This document shows, one piece after another, positions 11,699 through 24,700 of a stretch of 64,000 nucleotides of DNA. The stretch is taken from contig CP085833.1 of assembly GCA_020809705.1 (NCBI GenBank), forward strand, positions 3,720,001 to 3,784,000, in the 5' to 3' direction. A model generated the notes under the pieces. It made no database searches, had not been told where the DNA came from, and worked only from the letters and a program-made list of their open reading frames with translations. The translations under genes and the position numbers were made by a program. Source of the DNA: Calonectria ilicicola (taxonomy: Eukaryota; Ascomycota; Sordariomycetes; Hypocreales; Nectriaceae). Position 1 is the first letter of the stretch. The number at the start of each line of letters is the position of its first letter.

Positions 11699-14440
11699 AA
11701 AGGGCGTGTGTATAAGTTGCGAAAAACAAGAGACAACGTTGAGCGTCCGGGGTGTTTAAGTTTGACAATGTCGATCTGAGAGATGATCACCGCGAATCAA
11801 GTAAGAAAGAGGACAAGTGCGCGGGATTGGGGAATTAGAAGGAATTGCTGTCTTGTTGTTCTGAGCAGGAAATTCCCCAGGGGGACGAGCGCGAGCAGAT
11901 ATATGAGCGACGCGGCAAGCAAGGCCCGACAGTGGCGGCAAGCTAATAATAACCGCAAGGTGCAGGGCCTGGGAGTGGATGGAGCGAAGCGGCCGGCGAG
12001 CCCACCAGGGCGCTTAATCGCAGCAGGGTCGCAGATGTGGTGATGTGCAGAAGCGGGGAACTTGGAGGGTGGTCAGGGTCGAGGCGTGCGCGTTGAGGGT
12101 GGGTGCGTGCGTGTGTGGCTGGACCGGGATGTGATGGTCAACAGTCAGCTGTGAGTGGTGAGCAGCGCCTTGAGACGGCTTTTCTTTTTTTTGTTCTGGC
12201 AATGTAGTACTGCAGTGGTTTTTGGCCTCTTTCGTCTGATTTGCGAAAAGCAAACGTACGCTGCGTGCAAAAGTTGAAACAATGGGAATCCTGTCTGCGG
12301 GCGCGGACTGGCTCGTCGTTTTTTTATAAGAGTTGGCTCCGGGGTTTGCTACTATACAAGAAACAAGAGACAGGTCATGACACGGGGGCACAGACGGGCG
12401 AAAAACACAGCCAAGCAGGTAAGCCTTGGCCCGCGCGGCCGACGACAAGATTACACGATATGACGAGAGGACCAAGGCACTATACTTGGTAGAGGCACCC
12501 TCTAGCTCTCTACTCTAGACACCTGCGAATATCCATGTCCCCGAAGCAAGGATGTATACATGTCCGACAACCCTGCGCATCCGAGATAGGCCAGGCAAAA
12601 AAACGACAAAAGCAGAGACAATAAAAAAACAATAGCGGCGGCCACGGTGGAGACAATGGGGGAAACAAGGCGAGGCTGGAAACTTCCGGATAGCTTGCGA
12701 GGAGGAGCAAGAGAAGAGAACACATGGTGTCCAGGTGTGGGAAAGCCGCCAATATGCAGAGCGACCCTTGACCTTGACCTCGGACGAAGGTGGCCGCCTG
12801 GACTGAGACCCTAGCGCGATGGGGAACATTCTCCCTGGGAGAGACAGACTTGGCTCAATTGAGGAAGCACGAGGTGAGGAGCCCGCTTTGGCCACCTTGG
12901 AACGACCAGGTTCCGTCGAGTTGGTGTGGAGGGCATTGGATAGTGAGAGAGAGGCTGGTCCGCAAAAAGAAGAAACGAAAAATAGAGACATCACGTTCGA
13001 CGGCGAGGTATGACCAGACTAGTCGCCTCTGAACCCCTCCTCTATCCCAGTATCCCAGGGAAGGGGGGGGAGGGCAGAGGGGGGCCGCTGGGCGAAATTG
13101 GAGGAGTTTGCAGCCAGTTTCTTTTTCTTCTCCCGCGTTCCGTACCCTTTTACTTTTCCCCCCCATGTGGTTTATGCATTCAAAGCACTGTCACTGTATG
13201 TACATGTACGCTGATGGGTGGGTAGTCTTGTCATGTAGGCGTGTGTTGGCGTTTGTCTTGGTCTGATGCAATCAAACCGCTGAGTAAGAGCACCGAGCAG
13301 TAAAAAAAAATTATGCTCTAGGATGAAGCATGTAAAAACCCGGTGTCCGCGCGCGGTCGCTACCACCCAACCCAATCTAAGAGGCGTGTGTGGGTGAGTG
13401 TGTGTGGTGTGCTGAGCTTGAACAGCCGGCGCAGCAGGCATGGTCGCGGAGTGAAGCTGATCCGAGCGGCGGTGGTGCATGGCGCATTTTGGAATTGTTA
13501 ATTTAAATCTGCAGAGGCAAGATAATGTCATAGATGCTGAGCTGACGGCTTGCTTGCTGCTGAGAAATCCCACCAAAGTTGCCAACTACCACCCACCATC
13601 ACGAGTTGGCATTCTCGCAGGGTGTCAGTCATACTTCTAAATCTAGCTTCCAATTCTAGCACTCGGCCGTTGGAGCCATGGTTCACTCCCCCTACCTCGC
13701 TTATAGGAAGAATCAGAGCGCGACCAAAAAAGAAGCACCTACTAGCGGGAGCCGATCCTCCGTGCGTGCCGCGAAAGCGTATTGGCGAGAGGGATCAAAA
13801 AATGAAAAACACAAAAAAATATCCATGACCAAAGACCAAAAAGCCAAGACTCTCGGCATCTCGATTGTCTTTCCTAATCCCTTCCACTATTGCGGGCCAA
13901 GGATTGGCAAAGCCAGGGTTTTGATTTGTGACGCTTCCATTTGCCCAAAGGACTAGGCCAAGACTAGCAAAAGAGCGACGGGTTTAAACGGGCGGGAAGA
14001 CGGCCAAGAAAGACAAACGTCCTCTCTCCTCCCTGCCACCTGCCTCTCACCGCACTGGGGAACCAGGGGACCCCCCTTGAAAGCCTGAAATGCCCAGCTA
14101 TTGACGACTCGGAAACGTTGCGGACGGGATCCAGGGGTCCACAAGGCAGATGCTCACTGTGACAAAGGGGAGGGGAAGATGGCCCAGGCGGCGCGGCGGC
14201 GGGCGGGAAGTCGGGAAGGGCCAAAAGGTCGAGCGAGCGAGCTGTGCGCACGCACCAGATGAGGAACCTGAAAAAGAGGCTGAAAAAGACTTCAGTAGCA
14301 GCAGTGACGACGGGAAATTGGCGGTTCCAGGACGGATCACGCAGCAATTAAGTTGAACGGGGGCGTTTGTTTCGCGACTGCAAGACGCCTGGGCCGACAA
14401 GGACGCCACCGCGCCACTTTAGGTCCTGATCTCCCCTCGC

Positions 14441-14476
14441 CAAAGCAAAGCAAAGTGAAGCAAAGCAAAGCCAAGC
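14441..14476 (+). repeat. Degenerate AAAGC pentamer repeat
   Basis: About seven copies of a five-base unit close to AAAGC, with one variant copy (AAGTG) in the middle. It is a short microsatellite without coding context. Confidence 0.8.
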
Positions 14477-15608
14477 ACTGCAAGCCCGCTCTCTCTCTCT
14501 GTCTCTCTCAATGCCTTTTGCTCCCCTCCCTCTAGGGCTCCGCATTAGCTGCAGCGACAGCTTCGGGAGATTAATTGCGCATTATCTGCATGCCGCATAT
14601 GTATGTCGTAGCTGTACAACTGTAGAAGGCAGGGTGCCCGGGATAGTGGCTTGAAAAGCCCCCGAGCAGAAGGGACTCAAGGGACGGGTAGTGGTGTGGG
14701 CGCGTCTACGGGTTTCCCATGCTTTGCTTGCGAAGAGGGAAAAAAAGTCGACCTCTCACACATGGGGGTCCCACGACCTTCGAGCGGAACAGGCGTCGGT
14801 CATCGGCGCTGGTGCGGCACGGGAAGACCAGGGTGGGAGGCTCGTGGTGCTGAGTGGCGGGCTAGGCGGAGGAAGAGCCAAGCTCTTAGCACAACGGACA
14901 GAGCGGGCGTCTACGTTTGTGGATGGTGGGATGAGTGGATGGTAGCATCGCGGTAGCATGGCATGGCGTCGTCGGGCTTGCTTCTAAAATTGGGTTAAAT
15001 TGGGATAAATTAGGCCGAATTACCCTTTCTTTACCCTTCTTGCCCCTCATTTGCCCAGCCCTTGGCATACCATCCTCGCCTTCTCCGCACGGAATGACGA
15101 CCACCCGTGACCAGGAATTGCGGGCTAATTAGGCCAGACACACTGCATCCACTGCACACACCACACCACATGCACGTTCCCGTTATAGTCTAGCCTAGCA
15201 AGAGACTGGGAACGACGGTGAGAGCCCATTCCTCTGATATTTTGCTCACAACCATGTTTTCGCTACCATGGGACGGAATGCCTGCCCTGTCTGCCGCTCC
15301 TCCACCATGACCATGGTTCTTTCAAGTCCTACCTAGCCCTGTCGCAGTCGTTTACTCGTCATCTTTCCCTCAGTCCCCACGTGTCCGGTCTCGGTTCCCA
15401 TGTGAAGACGGTACATCGTGCGCTGCACCCTTCTCATTCCCTTGTTGTTAAGTCTTTTTTGGGTTGTCCTACCAGTCATGTCGTCTTTTGTCCCCGCCCC
15501 TTCGCATACCATGCACCCTTGATCCAAAAAGAGAATGTGTAAGCTACTGTTGTGTTCCCAGCTAGGGTAGCAGTGAGAGAAAAAGTTATTCCCTGTTGTT
15601 TGTTGAGT

Positions 15609-15628
15609 AAAAAAAAAAAAAAAAAAAA
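15609..15628 (+). repeat. Poly(A) mononucleotide run, 20 bases
   Basis: Uninterrupted run of 20 adenines inside the gene-poor region. Confidence 0.9.
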
Positions 15629-17646
15629 CTCCGAAAAACCGTTGTGTTGGTTTGCAGGAGAGGGAGGGGAAAAGCCCATATGATCCGACATGTTGGTCGC
15701 CGGAGCTGTCATGGCTGCGTCGCCAGGCCTCGCCTCTGCGCTGCATGTCTGGCGACGGATATTTTCCCAGCGCATTGGGACGCAATGGGGCGGCCACGAG
15801 GGCGATCCCCAGGGTTGGGGCCATCGGGGTGTTGGTTTGGGTCACCGCATCGAGCAACAGCAGAGTTGATCACCTCTTCTGGAAGCGTTAGTTTTTTCGG
15901 ATCACCCAACCGAGGCTGCCTCTTAAGCGCCCGCCCAGCACCGCCTGTTGGTAGTGAACGAGCCAATGCTGCAGCTAGCAAGCACTACACGTCAAGCCAA
16001 GAGGAAAACAATCAAGATGGCTGACAAGAGGCCCGAAAAACTGACCCAAAAGCAAACAAATCGAATCATTTTCCCGTGTAGCCCGTATTTGATATTGATT
16101 AGATCATTATGCCCTGCGCGCTGTGTTGTCTCAAGCTTAATCGTCCAAGCACCGCATGCAACCCGCCCAAGTGCTTGCTCAGTTAGTCCCGCAAAGGCAA
16201 CGCGCGTTCGGCTCATGGCTTTCAAAATGCGCACCCCACAGCGAGTGCCTGCTCACTGCAGAGCGTGAGCCCGAAGTCTATGCATGTAGATGCTGGTGGT
16301 CAGGTGTGACGTATGTGCGGAGGGTGTCATTTTGTTTCGATTGGGTGTATATTTTTGTTCCCGAGTAAACATTCAACTACCGACACCCTTCCAATGGTTC
16401 TTGGCAGTTGCCTCGGCTTACATCTAGTGGATATACGAGTTAGCCTGAGTGAATGTGTGAGCAACTGGCGCCCATATGCAGCTTTCTTGTCTCCTTGGTC
16501 AGACTTGGCCACTAGACTTGGCCGTCTAAAACTGTCTCGTGAGTGAGGGGGGAAACATGACCGCCTTTTTCTATCAATCCATCGAGTCCTTAATTTCACA
16601 TGGCCGCGATCGTCGTTCCTGTAAGGGGTTGGTTCGTCGCCAAAGCTACATGTGCATGTCGGCAGGATTCCACAGCCACAGGTGACACTGGGATTGTTGG
16701 TTAGTGTGACAAGCTAGATCCTCCAGGCGCCGAACTTGAGGCGATGCCTGTTTGAAACCGCAATTTCCACATCTGTTCTCTGTTTATGTCATTTAATCTG
16801 GCATACAGGAGAAGGATCAAATCAGGATAAGGAGAAGAGCGTATGTATAAAATCACAGCGCAAATTGGAGACCATGTCTTACCCTGTAGTCTATGCCACT
16901 TTCAACAAAACACTCGAGCTTGATACCCCGCATTGAAAAACATGAGGATATAATAATTATAGTAATTGATATGGTTTTAATGGTAATTCTCTAAAAGCTG
17001 ATGCATTGCGACCTTTATTCACTTGAGGCTGCGCTCTCTGCTGCTACATGTGCTGCGGTCCATCCAACAGCTCGAATAAAACAAAACCATGTTTCCGCAA
17101 CTATTCGATAGACCATCTTAAAGCACAAGATGATGCCACATGAAACCAATGATCCTAATTGTCCCATATCCGAATCTTTTCTCTTGCAATCCTTTTTACC
17201 GTCACTCAACTTTCGGCTATGAACCCGACGCGGCCACCCTAAGGTCGCTCAGGTTGTCTTGCGACTCCCCCCAAACAGTATTATGGGAAACATTTTCTTA
17301 GTTTATCTCATTCTTTATCCAATAATTTCAAAGCCATACGCGAGCCAAATTTAGGCTCGATCGTAGACAGTTGGAACCCTGACTTATTGTTTTCCTTTCA
17401 GAGTACACTCTTAGGTTGTACAACATATTGCTCCACGCAACTTTTTACCCTATAAAAAGAGAAATGCCAAAAATCTTGCATTGACATCACAAAATGATTT
17501 ACAGCTCAATATTTGAAGATCCCTCCTTGAGGTTGCTTTTCGGTGGTGTGGGTTGTCCCCACCACACCCGATGAAAATTTTCACCAAACCCACTGAACCC
17601 GTGTAAGTCGATTTTGTCACACCTAGCATTTAACAATAAGAGCCAC

Positions 17647-17729
17647 GCCCGGTTAGCTCAATCGGTAGAGCGTGAGACTCTTAAGAGTACGCGATCTCAA
17701 GGTTGCGGGTTCGACCCCCGCATCGGGCT
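17647..17729 (+). tRNA. tRNA-Lys(CTT) with a short anticodon-loop intron
   Basis: A full cloverleaf can be folded. The acceptor stem GCCCGGT pairs with ATCGGGC, the D arm contains the A box TAGCTCAATCGGTAGAGC, and the anticodon stem is TGAGA/TCTCA around loop CTCTTAA with anticodon CTT. The T arm is GCGGG-TTCGACC-CCCGC. A 10-base insertion (AGAGTACGCG) lies one base 3' of the anticodon, the standard place for a nuclear tRNA intron. The discriminator base appears to be T at 17729. It lies in A+T-rich sequence between the gene-poor region and the accessory stretch. Confidence 0.95.
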
Positions 17730-19076
17730 GTTCCTATATACGATTGCGAGCATATGCGAGGCTTTCTTTTTTTGCCACTTTGGGGCATTTTTGAACATTA
17801 GAGTGGATTTTTTTCGGGGCCATTGGTGTTACCAGGTCACATACTTATCCAGCACAATAAAGCTTGCATTCCCGCCTTGCTGTTACTTTTGTGTCATTGG
17901 CTACTCGCTCTCTATCCTCACATTCTGTATAAGAAACAAAGTTTTGTATGTATTAAGCAAATGGAACCGAACCGTCTTCCAGTAGTTGCTGTGAATGAAT
18001 CAACCCCAGCGCAGAAACCTTTATGAATCACCCTGTGTAATCATAATGCTTGACTTCGTGCTTGAGCGACTTAGGTGCGTCCCAGACTACACCAAAAAAT
18101 CTGGATTTTTTATAAACTCAACCAGCCATCTCATCTATTTTCTCATGCTACATTAATTAAACACCCCTTAAGCCAAGTTGATCTTTCATCCAACGTCTAT
18201 TAAGAATATGTTGCACCAGAAGCCTGACTGGGACTTAAAATAATAAAACTGAATCTTCATTCCTTTGTGATACGAAGGCCCCCTATTTGTGCGGCTCCCA
18301 GTTGATAGGAAATACAAAACCAATAATAATGATCCTTTACTACAAGTGCAAGGTGGTGAGGGAGTCGGGCACTTCAAGAAAATGTTGAAGTGATGAACGA
18401 AAAAGGGACGACTGAATTTCGGTTCCTATTTAAGAAAAGTTTGCACTCTACCTGGTCACTATGAATTGACTGTAGGACCTTGTTTGCATTCCCAAGAAAA
18501 CCGACTTCTGCACGTTTTGTGATGTTGAGATTCGGTGCTTGTGTTAGGGGTGCAACTGTTAGGAGCGGGTAGCCTCCCATTAGTAGCCGGGCATTGTGCT
18601 GCTGTGTGAAGCTCGATGGATGCTCAAGTACAATCATATATTAAGTATATTTTTCATACATGATGAATGATTGAAAAAAAGGGGGGGTTCAGTATTAGCG
18701 ACGTTAGAACTACTCTCGGCCTTCATAGACACGCATTGCTCTACTTCGGAAGCAAATTCTCAAGTCCAACACTGGCTTCGCCTCTGATAAAATTTGCTGG
18801 AGATATTATAGGCATTAATTCGAGCTGCGGTTCCAAAGGTTGTAAGTCTTAGGAGATTTTTTCTTTTTATTTCGGGCATGGACTAATGGCGAAGCCTACC
18901 AGGTAGCGAAAATCGAAGCCATATCAGCCAAACACTAAGGGATGGTGGCCGATGACTCTCGGCACACATTAATTAGAGAATCATTCCAACTTCATGCCTT
19001 GCCACGGAATAAAAATCACTAGACTAGGATAGGAATGATTGGAAATTTGGTATTACTAGAAGCGATCTTATTCTAC
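17730..19076. other. A+T-rich spacer downstream of tRNA-Lys
   Basis: About 1.35 kb of A+T-rich sequence. Short ORFs (for example minus strand 18374-18637 and plus strand 18667-18852) have no recognisable family, and I do not call them. No clear repeat or element ends were found. Confidence 0.5.
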
Positions 19077-20661
19077 TTAATGCCTCGGAATTACATTATT
19101 TTTTGCGTCCTTCCGTATCTGTTGCAGTGACACAGGATGGATCACCTGTGTTATCAGACCTAGAAAATGAATGGCATCGCCATGAGAATGAATCAAGCTA
19201 GAATCCACGGGTTTGGCCTCCTCCACCCTAATATCGGATCCAGAATGCATTTGCGACACACTTGACCACGCTTCCACCACATCATAACCCAGCTCTATAC
19301 TCCACGTGCCGCCCCGAGAGATGACCCTTGCTCCATCACCAGTTGAACTGTACCGGAAAAGGCAGCACTGTCCCCGTCTTCCGTACCACAACTCCATTAT
19401 CTCCAGCTTTGGCATTCTATTTGCAGCAAAGGCTGGGGCCAAAAGCAAACTCTTCACATCAGCTGGGTTGGCCTTCTCATCAAGGTCCAATGATGTCATG
19501 GAAAGTTTGGTGAGATTTTGCCATGGTCCATTTCGGGATGTTTGCGAATAGCATCGAAAAAGGGTTTTGCATCAACAATGAAGGATGCAGACAGAGAGTG
19601 AAGATTTCTTCGTTCTGAGAGCCAAATAGAGAGCGGCCTATTAGGAATTCGAATTCGAATGAATTGAACGACTCCAAATGTAATCGCCGCGTACCGACGG
19701 CCATAGTCCTCATTAAAATCCTCGAACAGGGTAAGATTCTTCAGTCCCTTGGGCAGATGTTTGGACAGGTTCGTGAGGAGAGCTAGGTCAGGGTAGATTA
19801 GTGATTTTTCTTCAACATATACGTTCCTACTGAATCCTTACCTTCATCGGCTATTGATTGGTCTTCATCTGGCCAAAATCGCCAGAATTCAAATTCAAGA
19901 GTCTCAAGATGCGGAAGACTCTTCAGAATGTGTCGCATGGTGACGGGTGCAAAGGGGCGCCGGGTTTGCCTGCGAATGAGAAGATTGGTCACAATATTCG
20001 CCACAGGCATCCTCTTCCGAGGATTAACATAGATTGGTTTCCCGAAGAGTCTGCTCATGGCATTGGGGCCTGGCTGAAATATGCGTTACCCACCATCCCA
20101 GCCATGGAAGGAATCGTAGGATCTGAGACAAGCATTTTCAGACTGGGTGCCATCGAATGATATGTCTTTGAAGAAATGTTCCGAGTCACTTGGAGAGTGG
20201 ACGCTAATTTCAAGGGTAAGTCCATGGCCGATCGGTCTGGACTCCAAGCAAATAGCTTCACTCCATTTGTTGAAAATCGCCAGCTGGTCAGAGAGAGCTG
20301 CTCTGATGGTAGTGTTGTTCTTGAGTAGCTCTTTTGGGCTCTCTGAACACCTGCAATCAATGCATTCATAATTTGGAAGCTCGATACGCAGCCAGATATT
20401 ATGGATGTTGACCACATGGTTGGAATTCAGTTGGCCAAGCTGTCCGAGATCTTGTTGGCGAATGACGAGTTTGTCGAATAGCGGCTTCTGAAAATGAGTT
20501 TGCCAGTCTCGACATACTAGGCCAAGAATTGCCAAGTGCTTGCGATGGCAAAGAACAACATATTCCAAGATGTAAAGTTGAAGCTCTCGAGGAAGATGAT
20601 CCCATCGAAACACTTCGCCGTCGCTTTGATGGTCTTGGGCAAGTCCCTGATCCATGATCAT
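19077..20661 (-). pseudogene. F-box / DUF6546-like gene with an in-frame stop and a frameshift
   Basis: Read from 20661, the first 191 codons start with an F-box-like helix pair (WDHLPRELQLYILEYV) and continue into the repeat-like body of the fungal F-box proteins usually tagged DUF6546. A TAA at 20086-20088 stops the frame, but the same frame continues at once with family-like sequence (RLFGKPIYVNPRKRM..., TNLLIRRQTRRPFAP..., LETLEFEFWRFWPD). A normal intron follows at 19783-19841 (GTAAGG...CCTAG). The next exon reads LSASFIVDAKPFFDAIRKH and then must change frame by the equivalent of one lost base, between about 19515 and 19545, to reach WQNLTKLSMTSLDLDEK and MPKLEIMELWYGRRG. No acceptable intron explains either break. 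An intact member would be a substrate adaptor for an SCF ubiquitin ligase. It is divergent from the NLR-like gene. Assembly error cannot be excluded. Confidence 0.7.
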
Positions 20662-21732
20662 TCATTGAGGTGAGGAAGCAATGGATGAAGGAGTGGTCAG
20701 CCGAGATGTAGTTTATAGGCGAGAATATCAGAGTTTATCAGACCCTTGTGGACAGTCATATGGCGAGAACCGTGATGGTAGGCATATAGGTGGCTGCATT
20801 GATGTCGGTAGGCATGTTGGTAAGGATGCTGGCGGACTAGAGTCGACATTAGCGACATCAACGGAAAGCAAGGGCATAAAAACTAAAACGGAAACATATA
20901 TATTCCTTGGATAGAATATTGGGGGAGAAGACAGAAGTGGCTCATCCTCTCTCTCCAACTGATACGAAAGGATGCACAAGACAATGTAACGTCGAGAGAT
21001 CAAGAGTAATAAACACATGACTATCATGTCAAATCACTAATGACTTCTATGTTGTTCTGGTGGGTTTTTGTTTGACATCTACACAGTTTTGAGGGTCAAA
21101 TAAAGTTGCTGTTTGGTGTATTGACCTTGCTGGATAGCTGGACTTGTGTATAAGTAAAAATAATAAAGTTGCTGCATTGATTGTCTAATGCTTTTGGGAC
21201 AGCTTCTGGTAGAGCACGCTACTTGTTTTGAACTAGGCATAAATATTTACCCTTCCTCGAACACATGATAATATGGTATTGATACCAGGTAAAATAATCT
21301 GGCTATGTCGAATAACATCCTCTTGGGGAACAATACTGTCGGCACCGTTGGGGTATGAAAGGTGGAGCGGCGTCCAATCAAGGCTGCAGGCATTCAACTG
21401 CGAAGGCAGCTAAGCCGAGACTCGAGACCGCGCCCCATCCTGAATTAGGCGCCCGCGTTTTTTGCTCGTGACTGTTCAGGGCACCACTGGTAAAATGAGG
21501 CTGCTTATTCACGTGAGCTTACGAAACCCAACGAGAAGGACTCCTCCGGGCATCGAGCTTTCCTGGGGTCCTTACCTTGCCACATCATCGCGCATGCCTA
21601 TCCAGACCTGTATGGCCACAACAGCTTGATAAAGCTGCGTATTTTGATATTTAAGTACTTCTTAGCTCAAGTTCTACCCTCAGGCTGATCTCCATCTGGC
21701 GAATTTGACGACCCATCCTTCTCTAAGCAACG
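20662..21732. promoter_or_regulatory. Divergent intergenic region between F-box relic and NLR-like gene
   Basis: About 1.07 kb, A+T-rich, holding the promoters of two divergent genes. I see no ORF that extends either gene. Confidence 0.5.
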
Positions 21733-24700
21733 ATGGCACCGAAACTTGAGAGCCCCAGCCTTTATACAATAGGATGGATTGCCGCCCTTTCGATAGAACG
21801 CGCTGCTGCTATTGCACTGCTTGACGAGCGGCATGATGAGCCCATGAACTTCATCCAGCATCCGTCTGACGCGAATTCTTACAGCTGGGGTCGGGTTGGC
21901 GACCACAATATTGTGATTGCTTCTCTTGCGGCTGGTGTATATGGAACCACCTCAACAGCAACAACAACTTCGAATCTTATTGCTTCCTTACCTCATATTA
22001 GAATCGGCTTACTGGTCGGCATTGGCGGGGCATTGGCTCAACCTGAGCGGGGTCGAGATATTCGACTAGGTGATGTTGTGGTCAGCCAGCCTAATGGAAT
22101 AACGGGAGGAGTGGTTCAATATGATTTGGGGAAGGCCAAGATGGATGATGTATGGGAACGAAAGGGCTCACTCGGCAGCCCTCCACCAGTTCTTCTTCAT
22201 GCGTTATCGAACCTGCAAGCAGAACACGAAATTGAGCCATCGAAAGTTCCTTCTCTGCTCCAGAAAATGTGGTCGAAGAACCCGCTTATGCTACGGTCGA
22301 AAAGTGGGTATTTTCACCAAGGACTTGAGAATGACCGTCTGTTTCGCCCGGAGTATAATCACATTGAGGGCGATACATGCGATACATGTGATTCATCATT
22401 TGAGATTAAGCGCGATAAACGAGACCACGTCGACCCAGAGTTTTATTACGGAGTCATAGCCTCTGGTAACACGCTCATCAAAGACGCTTATACTCGAGAT
22501 AATATCTCGCGACTGGTCGGGGATGAGTGTTTGTGTGTTGAGATGGAAGCTGCCGGCCTCATGAACCATTTTCCTTGCATTGTCATTAGAGGCATCTGCG
22601 ATTACGCAGACTCTCACAAAAACGATCGATGGCAGCGGTATGCTGCTGCCACAGCCGCAGCATTTGCAGTAGAGCTCCTCGGCCGTGTTCCCGCAAGGCA
22701 ACTGGAGGCGACTCGACGAGTTGATGATGTGATTAAGTCATGTTAGTGCTCCAGAATTGTTTGTGTGTGCTTATTGACAATGTAAAAGTTGGCGAAGACC
22801 TAGGGGAAGTTAAATACACGGTGAACAATACAAGGGAAGGGGTCGAACATCTACGGTGTGTTACGTGGATTTTCATCTTGCTTGATAGCATATCTAACAA
22901 ATTTAAGGGAAGATGTAAAAGGCCTAGACCATAAAACCATACTTGGCCAGATCCCAATTGCCTCCGGCGCCTCATTTGACTCATATGCAGAGGAGCGTAA
23001 CCCGACCTGTTTACCTGATACCCGAGTTGAGCTTCTCGATACTGTGCGTCAATGGGCTAGTGATTTTGAAGCCAAGCCAATATTCTGGCTGAATGGCATG
23101 GCTGGGACTGGAAAATCGACCATTTCACGCACCTTAGCTCAAAGTTGGCACAAATCTCATCTTGGTGCGAGCTTTTTTTTTAAGAGGGGTGAAACGGATC
23201 GAGGAAATCCGACCAAATTATTTCCAACTTTAGCCAGTCAGCTGATTAGTAGTAACCCTCAGCTTGCCGTTCATATCAAAGAGGCGATTAGCTTGGACCA
23301 TGGAATATTTGAAAGGGGCTTAAATGATCAAATCACGGGGCTAATTTTGGGGCCACTATCAAAACTCCAGCATGAAGAACAGCCTTCAAATCCGCTTATC
23401 ATAATCATCGATGCCTTGGATGAGTGCGAGCGAGATGATGACATTAAAACCGTTATTTCTCTTTTTTCTTCTGCTTCCTCTCAATTTTCAAGGCTTCGAA
23501 TATTTCTGACCAGTCGGCCGGAACTTCCAATTCGTCTTGGCTTCGACGCTATCACAGGAAATTACAAAGATTTCATTCCCCATAAGATATCAGAACCAAC
23601 TATCAGACATGATATTTCAGTATTTTTTAATATCGAATTGGGCAAAATAAGAAACAACTTCAATGCTTCGGCGGAGGAGGAACGGCAGCTGAAGCCTGGA
23701 TGGCCTGGGAAGAGAAATATAATGAAGCTCGTCAATATGGCCGTGCCTCTTTTCATTTTCGCATCAACCATTTGTCGGTTTATTGAAGATACAAAACAGG
23801 GCAATCCTGACAGACAGCTTGCAGAGGTTCTGAGCCAGAAAAGAAACGGGCATAGTTCGAAACTTGAAATGACCTATTCACCGATTCTCCAACGACAGCT
23901 TAAGGGAACCCATGGAAAACAAAAGGAAAAGATCATTGGAGACTTCCAACGTATCTTCGGAGCAATTATTACACTCTCGAGTCCTTTATCCATACCCGCC
24001 TTATCAAGGATGCTCAATTTACCCCAAAACCTCGTGGTTGACAGGCTTGATCCACTTCGATCTGTTTTAAGTCTCCCCTCATCGCCCTCATCACCTGTGC
24101 GATTACTTCATCTTTCATTTCGTGACTACCTTATTGATAGTGAACTGAAGAGCCGAAATGAGTTCTGGATTGATGAAAAGCTAGTCCACTCTCATCTATC
24201 GAGATGTTGTCTACAGATTATGAGCATTAGTCTTCGTCAAGATATATGCCATCTGAAACTGCCTGGTACAGAAATTCAATTAGTGAAAGATTCTCAAATT
24301 AATAAAAACATCTCGGAAGAATTAAAATACGCATGCCTTTACTGGATACACCATGCAAAAGCCGGCAATAACGACATGGATGATGTTACGGCTATCTTTG
24401 GATTTTTGAAAAAACATTTCTTACATTGGCTTGAAGTAATGAGCCTAATTGGAAGAATTCCAGATAGTATCCTTATGCTCAAGGAGCTGCGAGTTTGGTT
24501 AAAGGTATGATCCAAAGCCCTTATAACATTGTAAATCAACGATGGGGTGTTAACAAAATACAGGGAAGAAATCACGATCTTCAAACTTTCGTCGATGACG
24601 CAGTTCGGTTTCTTCTAGTAAATAGTTTATCTATTTCCAATGCACCTTTACAACTATACTCCTCCTCATTGATATTTTTACCAAAGAAAAGCGTTATTCG

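Larger units (their letters stand above)
11599..17646. other. Gene-poor region of about 6 kb
   Basis: No coding region here convinces me. The many short ORFs on both strands have low-complexity translations (runs of R, P, S, G or F), no shared frame across plausible introns and no recognisable family. Contents that can be described are the GT tract next to the DUF3455 gene, an AAAGC pentamer tract at 14441-14476, a 20-base A run at 15609-15628 and a change from G+C-rich to A+T-rich sequence near 16.7-16.9 kb. It may be a long promoter, a non-coding transcription unit or an unannotated gene with many small exons. Confidence 0.5.

Noticed and set aside
15333..15857. Minus-strand ORF of 174 codons in the gene-poor region
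   Set aside because: It contains a poly-Phe run that is simply the translated A20 tract and shows no family-like sequence or splice-extended frame.
18374..18852. Short ORFs on both strands near 18.4-18.9 kb as remnants of a gene
   Set aside because: No family words could be recognised and no consistent frame links them; called spacer instead.
20026..20106. Intron to explain the TAA at 20086 in the F-box gene
   Set aside because: Borders close to the stop give introns of only 16-24 bases. A 60-base frame-keeping option needs a poor GTCTCA donor, so a nonsense change is more likely.
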